From: SAR202 cluster bacterium
Lineage (GTDB): Bacteria > Chloroflexota > Dehalococcoidia > SAR202 > CAJWER01
Assembly (NCBI GenBank): GCA_030740335.1
Contig: JASLXL010000157.1
Span: 1-8,744 of the forward strand
DNA length: 8,744 nucleotides
Direction: 5' to 3'
Part shown: piece by piece, positions 1-5,759 of the stretch
Layout of the letters: every line of letters starts with the position of its first letter
Numbering within the stretch: the stretch's first letter is position 1
Notes under the pieces: model-generated
Databases searched by the model: none
What the model was told of the DNA's origin: nothing
The model's input: the letters and a program-made list of their open reading frames with translations, nothing else
Position numbers and translations under genes: made by a program

Positions 1-156
1 GGAGAGACTGAGGCCCAGTGGGACAGCCAGCCCAAGGATCGCGACGGCGGCTAGGTATCCTTTTTTCACCACGACCAGATCGAGAAGCAGCACGATAACG
101 GCGAGAGCTGCAACGCTGATTTCCGGGGAGAGCAGATATATGTCGTGGCTAGTCAT
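1..156 (-). CDS. nuoN: NADH-quinone oxidoreductase subunit N, N-terminal fragment (runs off left edge)
   Basis: This reading frame starts at ATG 156-154 and stays open to the window edge, giving 52 codons. The translation begins MTSHDIYLLSPEISVAALAV and continues as a hydrophobic helix with the LLLDLVVV pattern, then a short Lys-Lys loop and a second helix. This matches the usual NuoN start, where a 'PE' motif precedes the first membrane helix. NuoN is one of three antiporter-like proton-pumping subunits in the complex I membrane arm. It lies 7 bp downstream of the nuoM stop, which is the standard L-M-N order. The ribosome binding site is weak (GAGA about 10 nt upstream), so translation may be coupled to nuoM. 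The family is normally about 450-500 residues, so most of the gene is missing here. The call rests on position plus the N-terminal pattern; the catalytic Glu and Lys residues are outside the window. Confidence 0.87.
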   Translation of the reverse strand, partial: MTSHDIYLLSPEISVAALAVIVLLLDLVVVKKGYLAAVAILGLAVPLGLSLS

Positions 157-163
157 GTTTGGC

Positions 164-1714
164 TTATCTCAGGACCAGCAAGGTTTGGTCTTGTGCGGCC
201 TGTATCGCCTGCACGATCGGGTCCACACCCAGGGTAAATGCATCCGTGATGAAGGCCGGGTAGATGCCGACCGCGATGATCGCCACCACCAAAACAAGGA
301 GCGGAACCATCTCAAGGACGGTGGCGTCCCTGATACTGTCAAAACGCTCTTTGGCCGGGCCGAACAGTGTGCGCTGTATCATCCATAAAATGTAGCCCGC
401 GGTGACAACGATACCAAAGGCCGCTGCACCGGTGAGCCAACTATAGACAGGGAACGCACCAAGGAACACCAAGATTTCCGATACGAAGCCACTGGTGCCC
501 GGCAGTCCCAATGACGCAAGCCCGGTCAGCAGGAACACCGCCGCGAGGACGGGCATCCGCGTAGCCAGGCCGCCGAGATCGGGGATGTAGCGCGTGTGAG
601 CTTTTTCGTACATCAGTCCGACGAGCAGGAACATCAGCCCGGCTATCGTGCCGTGGGTGAACATCTGCAGCGCAGCGCCGGAGAGTCCCACGGGCGATAC
701 AACGCCGGCAACCCCTGCGACGGAGGATATGCCGATGAGTACGAAGCCCATATGGCTGACACTGCTGAATGCGATCAGCCTTTTCAGGTCGGTCTGTCGC
801 AGGGTCACAAATGCGCCGTACAGGACGTTGATTACGCCAAACAGTCCTATGGCGAAGGCCGCGTCGACTATGACTTCGGGGAACATGCCGGCCGAGATAC
901 GGATCATCCCGTAGCCACCCATCTTCAGCAGTACTCCGGCCAGCATTACGCTTACGGCTGTTGGTGCGTCTGTGTGAGCGTCGGGGAGCCAGGTGTGTAG
1001 AGGCCACACTGGAAGTTTGACCGCGAAGGCGATGATGAGCAGCGTAAAGACCATCCCTGCCGGCACAATCAGCTCGCCCGCAACCTTCGCTGCGGCTACC
1101 TTGTCCGGTAACTCCGTCATGTCGAAGGTGCCGGTCGAGAAGAACAGGGCCAGAATCCCCACAAGCATGAACGCGCTTCCGAGGAAGGTGAAGATAAGGA
1201 ATTTCATGGCCGAGTACTCTCGGCGTCCGCTTCCCCAGATAGATATCAGGAAGAACATCGGAAGCAGCTCAAGCTCCCAGAAAATGAAGAAGAGCAGGAA
1301 GTCGAGGGACACGAATACGCCCATCACAGCCGTCTGCAGGACCAAGAGCCATACGAAATATTCGCGTACCCGGTGTTTGATGCCCCAGGAAGCGAAGACG
1401 GCGGCCATCCCCAGTAGACCTGTCAGCAGCACGAGTGGCGCGCTGAGCCCATCGACGCCAAGGAGGTACTGCACTCGGAACGATTCGAAGGGTATCCAGT
1501 TCTCCGCCTGATCTATGAGTTGGTAGGCGGTGTTGCCCAGATCGAATTTGATGAAAATAACGATGCTGAGTGCGAGTTCGGCGAGGGACACTGCTCCCGC
1601 AAAGTAGCGCACGTTGCGATTTCCCTTCACCACCGTGGCAATGAGAAGCGCACCCACCATTGGCAGGAATACCGCTGCAGTCAACCATCCCGAAAACACT
1701 AGCGCACTCTCCAC
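164..1714 (-). CDS. nuoM: NADH-quinone oxidoreductase subunit M
   Basis: NuoM is an antiporter-like membrane subunit of complex I that carries one of the proton channels. The 516-residue product is the usual size for the family and is almost entirely membrane helices. Diagnostic residues are present: the helix-5 glutamate in FFIFWELELLP (E147, equivalent to E. coli E144), the helix-7 lysine in FAVKLPVWPLHTWLPDAH (K233, equivalent to K234), and a later lysine in VLLKMGGYG (K264). The frame as given starts at GTG 1714-1712. An in-frame GTG at 1699-1697 has a better ribosome binding site (GGAGAG, 7 nt upstream) and would give a 511-residue protein starting at the FSGWLTAAVFLP segment, so the true start may be there. 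It ends at TAA 166-164, 7 bp before nuoN, and follows nuoL after 43 bp. Identity is certain; only the start is open. Confidence 0.97.
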   Translation of the reverse strand: MESALVFSGWLTAAVFLPMVGALLIATVVKGNRNVRYFAGAVSLAELALSIVIFIKFDLGNTAYQLIDQAENWIPFESFRVQYLLGVDGLSAPLVLLTGLLGMAAVFASWGIKHRVREYFVWLLVLQTAVMGVFVSLDFLLFFIFWELELLPMFFLISIWGSGRREYSAMKFLIFTFLGSAFMLVGILALFFSTGTFDMTELPDKVAAAKVAGELIVPAGMVFTLLIIAFAVKLPVWPLHTWLPDAHTDAPTAVSVMLAGVLLKMGGYGMIRISAGMFPEVIVDAAFAIGLFGVINVLYGAFVTLRQTDLKRLIAFSSVSHMGFVLIGISSVAGVAGVVSPVGLSGAALQMFTHGTIAGLMFLLVGLMYEKAHTRYIPDLGGLATRMPVLAAVFLLTGLASLGLPGTSGFVSEILVFLGAFPVYSWLTGAAAFGIVVTAGYILWMIQRTLFGPAKERFDSIRDATVLEMVPLLVLVVAIIAVGIYPAFITDAFTLGVDPIVQAIQAAQDQTLLVLR

Positions 1715-1741
1715 TTAGCTACTCACGTCCAATCCGGACAT

Positions 1742-1757
1742 GGTCGGTCTCTTACAG
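1742..1757 (-). other. Start of the 43-bp nuoL-nuoM spacer
   Basis: The spacer between the nuoL stop and the annotated nuoM start (1715-1757) has no terminator-like structure. It holds a short inverted repeat, GTCC-GGATT-GGAC, read on the minus strand. From 1741 it contains a nine-codon mini-frame (ATG to TAA) whose stop directly abuts GTG 1714. I see no evidence that it separates transcripts. Confidence 0.3.
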
Positions 1758-3731
1758 TTACCGAAGAAAGAAAAACACCGCGACAATGGCAAGCACACCC
1801 AGCGACCCTACAACTCCGTAGCCCTGTAGCTGTCCTGTCTGTGCGTGAGCCATCACTCCACCGACGTTGCGGCCCAGATAGCCCACCATGCGGGCAAACC
1901 CGTCCACTAGAGCTTTGTCGGCCCAGTCGAGGAAGCCAGCTGTCCACTCATAGAAGGCCTTGCGGGTGACATAATTTTCATATAATTCGTCAAAATAGTA
2001 TTTCTTCAAAAGCAATATGTGGAACGGGCGCAAGGCGTCTCCGATGCGCTCCGACGATTCACGCCGAGCCGAGTACATGACGTAGGCCAAAGTAATTCCG
2101 GACAGCGCCAACGCACTTGCGACCGCTGCGATGGCAAAGTTAAAGTGCGGTGTCTCGACTTCGACGAGGCCTTGCCCGAGAAAATGAGACAGCCAGTGGA
2201 TCGGCACCATGCCAAGGTCCACTGTTGGGTTTACTAGAAATCCCGCTACAACCGCAGCGACAGCGAGCACCAACAAGGGAACAACCATCACGGCTGGCGA
2301 GTCCGTAAGATGAACCCCACCGTCGCCATGGGCATCGGCCCCGGGCTCCGCATCGGCGCCACCGCGAAACTCTCCACCGAATGTCATGAACACGACACGG
2401 AACATATAGAAGGCCGTCATGAAAACAGCCGCTAGACCTAGCCAGAAAACGACCTGGCTCACGCCACCGTCATGTCCCCATGCGTCTGCCAGTATCTCAT
2501 CCTTGCTCCAGAATCCGGCCAGCGGGAAGATACCGGCGATACTCAGGGCGCCGATAACGAAGGTGACGTAGGTCCAGGGCATAACCTTTCGAAGGCCGCC
2601 CATGTACCGCATGTCGAAGGTTCCGGTGGCATGATTGACCGAACCGGAGCCGAGGAATAACAGAGCCTTGAAGAATGCGTGGGTGAACAGGTGGAATATC
2701 GCCGCGCTGTACGCCCCCACTCCAAGGGCCAACATCATGTATCCAAGCTGGCTGATCGTCGAATAGGCCAACACGCGCTTAATGTCGGTCGCGACAAGAG
2801 CCATAGATGCAGCAAATACCGCCGTTACACCGCCAATGATGGCCACGCTGTTCATGGCAACTTCAGATGCCTCGAACAGCGGGAAGAACCGCGCTACGAG
2901 GAATACTCCAGCGGCCACCATCGTTGCGGCGTGGATCAGGGCGCTGACCGGTGTGGGGCCTTCCATCGCGTCTGGGAGCCATGTGTGAAGTGGAAGCTGC
3001 CCGGACTTCCCGATGGCGCCCGCAAAGATTCCCAGGGCCACCCACGTAACCACGCTTGTTCCGATGATTCCGGCCTTGATCGCCTCCGGGAACTCCATGT
3101 TGATCGTGGTGATCTCAAGCCCGTTTCCGGCGAAGACGTCGGCGTTCAATACGAGATAGAGGATAGCGAGGAGGAACCCAAAGTCACCAATGCGCGTGAC
3201 GATGAAGGCTTTCTTGGCTGCTGCGGCTGCGGACGGTCTGTGGTACCAGAAGCCGATCAGTAGGTACGAGGACGCGCCTACGAGCTCCCAGAAGACGTAG
3301 AACTGGATGATATTGGCCGAGAGGATCAGGCCCACCATCGAAGCGGTGAACAGGGACATATATGCGTAGTAGCGGGCGTATCCCGGGTCGCCCTTCATGT
3401 AGCCGACGGAGTAGATCTGTACCAGCAGGCTCACACCGGTAACCACAACCAGCATGATCGCGGTCAGCGGGTCGAGGAGTATTCCTACGGTTATGCTGAG
3501 GTTGCCTACCTCTAACCAGGAACGGGTGGCGAACTCAAGATCGCCGTGGGTATCGACCACGGAGCGCAGAGCCCAGATGGACAACGCGAGAGCCATGCCT
3601 ATGGCGACAATGGTCACGTAGCCCGCAAGCACGGAGTATCTGTTGAAAAATGGGCGAATGATTAGGCCCGAGGTCACGAATGACCCCAGGGGAAGGAACA
3701 GTATCACCCACACCCAGGCTTCGGTAATCAT
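1758..3731 (-). CDS. nuoL: NADH-quinone oxidoreductase subunit L
   Basis: NuoL is the distal antiporter-like subunit of the complex I membrane arm. The 657-residue product has the family's full layout. Helix-5 glutamate lies in FYVFWELVGASSYLL (E149). The helix-7 lysine lies in GAIGKSGQLPLHTWLPDAM (K242), followed by EGPTPVSALIHAATMVAAG. Downstream are THAFFKALLF (K355) and GFWSKDEIL (K410). A hydrophilic Asp/Gly/His loop sits at about 452-477. The C-terminal part includes KKYYFDELYENYV, the long lateral helix region, and the conserved AQTGQLQGYG before the last membrane helix. The longest frame begins with TTG at 3734, but the next codon is ATG (3731-3729) with GGAG 7 nt upstream, so I chose the ATG. 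The stop is TAA at 1760-1758. The preceding gene is the small DUF2007-like gene, whose stop is 28 bp upstream, and nuoM follows. Confidence 0.97.
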   Translation of the reverse strand: MITEAWVWVILFLPLGSFVTSGLIIRPFFNRYSVLAGYVTIVAIGMALALSIWALRSVVDTHGDLEFATRSWLEVGNLSITVGILLDPLTAIMLVVVTGVSLLVQIYSVGYMKGDPGYARYYAYMSLFTASMVGLILSANIIQFYVFWELVGASSYLLIGFWYHRPSAAAAAKKAFIVTRIGDFGFLLAILYLVLNADVFAGNGLEITTINMEFPEAIKAGIIGTSVVTWVALGIFAGAIGKSGQLPLHTWLPDAMEGPTPVSALIHAATMVAAGVFLVARFFPLFEASEVAMNSVAIIGGVTAVFAASMALVATDIKRVLAYSTISQLGYMMLALGVGAYSAAIFHLFTHAFFKALLFLGSGSVNHATGTFDMRYMGGLRKVMPWTYVTFVIGALSIAGIFPLAGFWSKDEILADAWGHDGGVSQVVFWLGLAAVFMTAFYMFRVVFMTFGGEFRGGADAEPGADAHGDGGVHLTDSPAVMVVPLLVLAVAAVVAGFLVNPTVDLGMVPIHWLSHFLGQGLVEVETPHFNFAIAAVASALALSGITLAYVMYSARRESSERIGDALRPFHILLLKKYYFDELYENYVTRKAFYEWTAGFLDWADKALVDGFARMVGYLGRNVGGVMAHAQTGQLQGYGVVGSLGVLAIVAVFFFLR

Positions 3732-3759
3732 CAACGGACTCCAGAATTCGGCGCCGGCA

Positions 3760-3954
3760 CTACAGTTTTCTCAGTATTTCGTCGGCGACGTGTTCGCGTC
3801 CACGTGGGACCAACACTCGAAATGGGACACGTTCGCCCCATGTGGTAATGTCGCCTTCGGGCAGGATTTTTGTCGGAAGACCCTCACCCTCGAGGACATT
3901 TTTCCACATCTCAGCGACTACCAGGTTCGAGGCCTCGCGATAGTCGACCCACAT
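3760..3954 (-). CDS. Small DUF2007-like protein (putative signal-transducing protein family) inside the nuo operon
   Basis: This is a 64-residue soluble protein beginning MWVDYREASNLVVAEMWKNV and ending in a PFRVLVPRGREHVADEILRKL-like strand-helix. The layout is an early strand, a helix rich in Ala/Glu, LEGEGLPTKIL, a short loop, a 'VLVP' strand and a closing helix ending in 'A-x-E-I-L'. It resembles the DUF2007 family (PF09413, 'putative prokaryotic signal transducing protein'), whose members are typically 60-80 residues. The molecular function of that family is not established. It has no Cys, no signal peptide and no membrane segment. The start at ATG 3954-3952 is well supported by AGGAG 7 nt upstream, and the stop is TAG at 3762-3760. 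It lies between nuoK (198 bp upstream) and nuoL (28 bp downstream), so it is probably co-transcribed with nuoL-M-N. A role in complex I assembly or regulation is speculation from position. The gene is real with good confidence; the family call is by pattern only. Confidence 0.78.
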   Translation of the reverse strand: MWVDYREASNLVVAEMWKNVLEGEGLPTKILPEGDITTWGERVPFRVLVPRGREHVADEILRKL

Positions 3955-3960
3955 CTCAAA

Positions 3961-3966
3961 TCTCCT
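3961..3966 (-). promoter_or_regulatory. Strong ribosome binding site of the DUF2007-like gene
   Basis: The minus strand reads AGGAG then ATTTGAG before ATG 3954, a spacing of 7 nt. It is one of the best Shine-Dalgarno sequences in the window. It fixes the start of the small gene and argues that the frame is really translated. Confidence 0.7.
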
Positions 3967-3995
3967 GTTCCGGCAGATCGGAGGTAATCCCTCTT

Positions 3996-4026
3996 GATCT
4001 ACTCTCTATCGCAATTTGCCTGTCAA
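3996..4026 (-). promoter_or_regulatory. Possible internal promoter ahead of the DUF2007-like gene and nuoLMN
   Basis: A perfect -35 hexamer TTGACA lies at 4026-4021 on the minus strand. The best -10 candidate, TAGATC at 4001-3996, matches TATAAT at only three positions and sits after a long 19-bp spacer. The promoter is therefore weakly supported. Its position in a gap, about 40 bp before the start of the small gene, is what makes it plausible. It could provide extra transcription of nuoL, nuoM and nuoN. Confidence 0.25.
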
Positions 4027-4054
4027 GCGCTCAAACGATCGTCTTTCGCTCGGG

Positions 4055-4071
4055 GCAGGTCTGTGACCTGC
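4055..4071 (-). repeat. Hairpin 2, GCAGGTC-ACA-GACCTGC
   Basis: This is a perfect 7-base inverted repeat with a 3-base loop, seen directly in the sequence. It shares the core GGTC-NNN-GACC with hairpin 1. On the operon strand it is followed by CCCGAGCG rather than T residues, so a rho-independent terminator is unlikely. The same palindrome could act as DNA, for example as a repressor site upstream of the TTGACA element, or as RNA structure. Confidence 0.6.
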
Positions 4072-4107
4072 ACTCTTGTTTCTGATCGCTGCTGACACCA
4101 CCCCCTG

Positions 4108-4126
4108 GGCGGGTCAAAGACCCACC
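4108..4126 (-). repeat. Hairpin 1, GGTGGGTC-TTT-GACCCGCC
   Basis: On the minus (transcript) strand the two 8-base arms pair completely if one G-U wobble is allowed, around a TTT loop. On the plus strand the same position is a C-A mismatch, so the transcript strand folds better. The core GGTC-NNN-GACC is shared with the second hairpin about 40 bp downstream. It lies 27 bp after the nuoK stop. It could be an RNA-stabilising or processing structure, or a copy of a dispersed palindromic repeat. The inner arm could also compete with the CCCACC/GGTGGG pairing nearby. Confidence 0.6.
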
Positions 4127-4152
4127 TCTAGGTAGACTTCGGGTGGGCCGGG

Positions 4153-4503
4153 TCAGTGCCTCATCTGGTTCGCGTCGGTAACGTAGACCGTCTGACGACT
4201 ACGGTAGACCGCCATCACAATGGCTACCCCAAGGGCAACCTCTGCTGCGGCGACTGTTACGATGAAAATAGCGAATACATGTCCAGTCAGGAGAAGTCTC
4301 GCCGCATCCCCGGCCGCTTCAGCACCACCTATAAGACCTGCAGGAACGACGTAGCGCGATAACGCGACAGCCGTAATGTTTACTCCGTTGAACATGAGCT
4401 CAAGGGACATGAGCACGGTGATGGCATTTCGCTTAGAAAGCACGCCGAAAAGCCCAATCGAAAAAATCGCTGCGCCGACTATGAGAAAATTTTCCAGGCT
4501 CAT
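4153..4503 (-). CDS. nuoK: NADH-quinone oxidoreductase subunit K
   Basis: NuoK is a small three-helix membrane subunit of complex I, related to MrpC, that forms part of the proton-relay path. The 116-residue product starts MSLENFLIVGAAIFSIGLFG. It carries both key membrane glutamates: E35 in VLMSLELMFNGVN (E. coli E36) and E88 in VTVAAAEVALGVAIV (E. coli E72). The 52-residue spacing between them is longer than in E. coli because the loop between helices 2 and 3 has about 16 extra residues (PAGLIGGAEAAGDAARLL). The start at ATG 4503 overlaps the nuoJ stop as ATGA, which indicates translational coupling. The frame is open well upstream of this ATG, but that stretch overlaps nuoJ and does not resemble NuoK. 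The stop is TGA at 4155-4153. Confidence 0.96.
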   Translation of the reverse strand: MSLENFLIVGAAIFSIGLFGVLSKRNAITVLMSLELMFNGVNITAVALSRYVVPAGLIGGAEAAGDAARLLLTGHVFAIFIVTVAAAEVALGVAIVMAVYRSRQTVYVTDANQMRH

Positions 4504-5090
4504 GAGGTCTCCCGGACCAGCGCGAGGGCCGCTACGATAGCCGCGAGCAGAAGCACCGACCCTGCCTCGAAAGCCAGAACAAAATCTCGGAGGAGGAGAT
4601 CGGAGATCCCCGGTATGGTGTTTTGCAACACTGTTTCGACCTGTTCGATGGTAGCAGGATCGAGGGCCGTGCCCCCTACGGTTTCGACCGCGCCGGGCTC
4701 GGGGATAACGTCGCTCAACAGGTTCCAATTGGTATTAATGGAGACAAACACCAGGACAGTCAGCAGGCCCAGCGCCAGAATGGCAGCCGGTACGCGTATC
4801 TTGTTCGAAGGGTTGCCATGAGTAACGTCGCGGGTGGTTAGGACCGCGAAAAGTAGAAGAACCGAAATAGCGCCGACGTAGATAACTATCTGTACGATCG
4901 CCAGGAATTCTGCTCGGAGCATCACAAAGAGCCCAGCTATCCCAGCGAATGTAACGACCAGGAACATGGCAGCCCTGAACAGATCCCGGAGTTGCACCAC
5001 GGCGATGGCGGCCACTATAGACGAAATCGCTATGACCCAGAAGGTGATATCGGTGATTAGGGCCGATTCGATCCCTGTGCCCAGGGTCAT
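4500..5090 (-). CDS. nuoJ: NADH-quinone oxidoreductase subunit J
   Basis: NuoJ is a membrane subunit of complex I, related to MrpG-like/ND6 proteins, whose third helix takes part in conformational coupling. The 196-residue product has the characteristic block from about residue 33 to 85: QLRDLFRAAMFLVVTFAGIA, then AEFLAIVQIVIYVGAISVLLLF. That is the conserved YVGAI segment of the family. A hydrophilic loop of about 45 residues (122-168) precedes the last helix. The frame extends four codons further to a GTG at 5102, but ATG 5090 overlaps the nuoI stop as ATGA and has AGGTGG 8 nt upstream, so I chose it. The stop TGA at 4502-4500 overlaps the nuoK start in the same way. Confidence 0.95.
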   Translation of the reverse strand: MTLGTGIESALITDITFWVIAISSIVAAIAVVQLRDLFRAAMFLVVTFAGIAGLFVMLRAEFLAIVQIVIYVGAISVLLLFAVLTTRDVTHGNPSNKIRVPAAILALGLLTVLVFVSINTNWNLLSDVIPEPGAVETVGGTALDPATIEQVETVLQNTIPGISDLLLRDFVLAFEAGSVLLLAAIVAALALVRETS

Positions 5091-5758
5091 CGCTTCGCCC
5101 ACCTGTCTGTCTGTTCATCCAAGCTGAGCTTCTCGTGCCTTCCGGCCTGTTCCCAGTTGAGTGACGATTCGCCCCGTGGGTCATATTGCTTCCCTTGGAG
5201 CTGCGGCCGGAACCAGTTGCTTGGGCGTTTGGGTGCGGTCTTGAGCCGTTCCACATCTATAACAAGGTTTCCCCGCTCGTAGGTCCCTTCCTCGAACCCA
5301 GAGCCCATATGCAATGCATCGTAAGGGCACGCCTCAACACATAGACCGCAGAACATGCACCGACCGATGTCTATATCGAAGACCTCTATGCCGTACTTCT
5401 CACCCTCCTGTACTGCATCCCCACTACGTTCGGTGACAATCTTTATGATGCCAAGGGGGCAGTATTTGGCGCAGCTCGCGCACCCAGTGCAGCGCTGCTC
5501 ATACCAGGAGAACTCTTCGCCCCTGAACCTCGGGTGCTGAGGGTAGCGGTCCTCGACGCTGATCAAACCGACGAGTGCCTTTATGAACTCAGCGGGTTTT
5601 TTAAAGACGAATACGAATACATTGGTGTTTGAACGGCGGGCGAGTCCAATCGGCCCAATCTTGCGATTCGGATATTGATGCACCGTGAACATGCGGTTAA
5701 TAAGAACCAGGTTCTTGAATGTGACCGCCATTCCTCTGGCCAATCCAATGCCATACAT
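5087..5758 (-). CDS. nuoI: NADH-quinone oxidoreductase subunit I (2x[4Fe-4S])
   Basis: NuoI is the ferredoxin-like subunit of complex I that passes electrons through two [4Fe-4S] clusters (N6a/N6b) toward NuoB. The 223-residue product begins MYGIGLARGMAVTFKNLVLI, typical of the family. It has two cluster motifs: CTGCASCAKYCP (Cys 90, 93, 96, 100) and CMFCGLCVEACP (Cys 134, 137, 140, 144). Between HQYP (27-30) and the usual RFRG motif (77-80) there is an extra segment of about 40 residues containing NVFVFVF. E. coli NuoI (180 residues) goes directly from YPEE to PPRYRG. The C-terminal tail is charged. The longest frame starts at GTG 5776 inside nuoH, but ATG 5758 is one base after the nuoH stop and fits the family, so it is preferred. 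The stop is TGA at 5089-5087, overlapping nuoJ. Confidence 0.96.
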   Translation of the reverse strand: MYGIGLARGMAVTFKNLVLINRMFTVHQYPNRKIGPIGLARRSNTNVFVFVFKKPAEFIKALVGLISVEDRYPQHPRFRGEEFSWYEQRCTGCASCAKYCPLGIIKIVTERSGDAVQEGEKYGIEVFDIDIGRCMFCGLCVEACPYDALHMGSGFEEGTYERGNLVIDVERLKTAPKRPSNWFRPQLQGKQYDPRGESSLNWEQAGRHEKLSLDEQTDRWAKR

Positions 5759-5759
5759 A

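Larger units (their letters stand above)
3955..4152 (-). other. Structured intergenic region between nuoK and the DUF2007-like gene
   Basis: This is one of two long gaps in an otherwise tightly packed operon. Read on the minus strand after the nuoK stop, it holds a possible CCCACC/GGTGGG pairing (4121-4126 with 4142-4147) and a GGGTC-TTT-GACCC hairpin. A GCAGGTC-ACA-GACCTGC hairpin follows, then a TTGACA hexamer, and finally the AGGAG ribosome binding site of the small gene. Neither hairpin is followed by a run of T, so neither looks like a standard intrinsic terminator on the operon strand. No credible coding frame was seen. Confidence 0.6.

Noticed and set aside
441..1007. Minus-strand frame of 188 codons inside nuoM in another frame
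   Set aside because: The translation is Arg/His/Pro-rich, typical of an out-of-frame read of a GC-rich membrane-protein gene. It overlaps certain NuoM coding sequence.
2679..3263. Long plus-strand frame of 194 codons opposite nuoL
   Set aside because: It lies wholly antisense to strongly conserved NuoL sequence, its translation is of low complexity without a recognisable domain, and it has no separate operon context. It is a shadow of the codon bias of nuoL.
3643..3987. Plus-strand frame of 114 codons across the small gene and the nuoL start
   Set aside because: It is antisense to two genes that have good ribosome binding sites and family resemblance, and its translation is not recognisable.
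4055..4080. Hairpin 2 plus the T-rich CACTCTTGTTTCT as a plus-strand intrinsic terminator
   Set aside because: The T tract is interrupted and no plus-strand gene lies upstream that it could terminate.
4504..4728. Upstream extension of the nuoK frame to an ATG at 4728
   Set aside because: The extension overlaps nuoJ, is basic and does not resemble NuoK. The ATGA-coupled start at 4503 gives the normal N-terminus.
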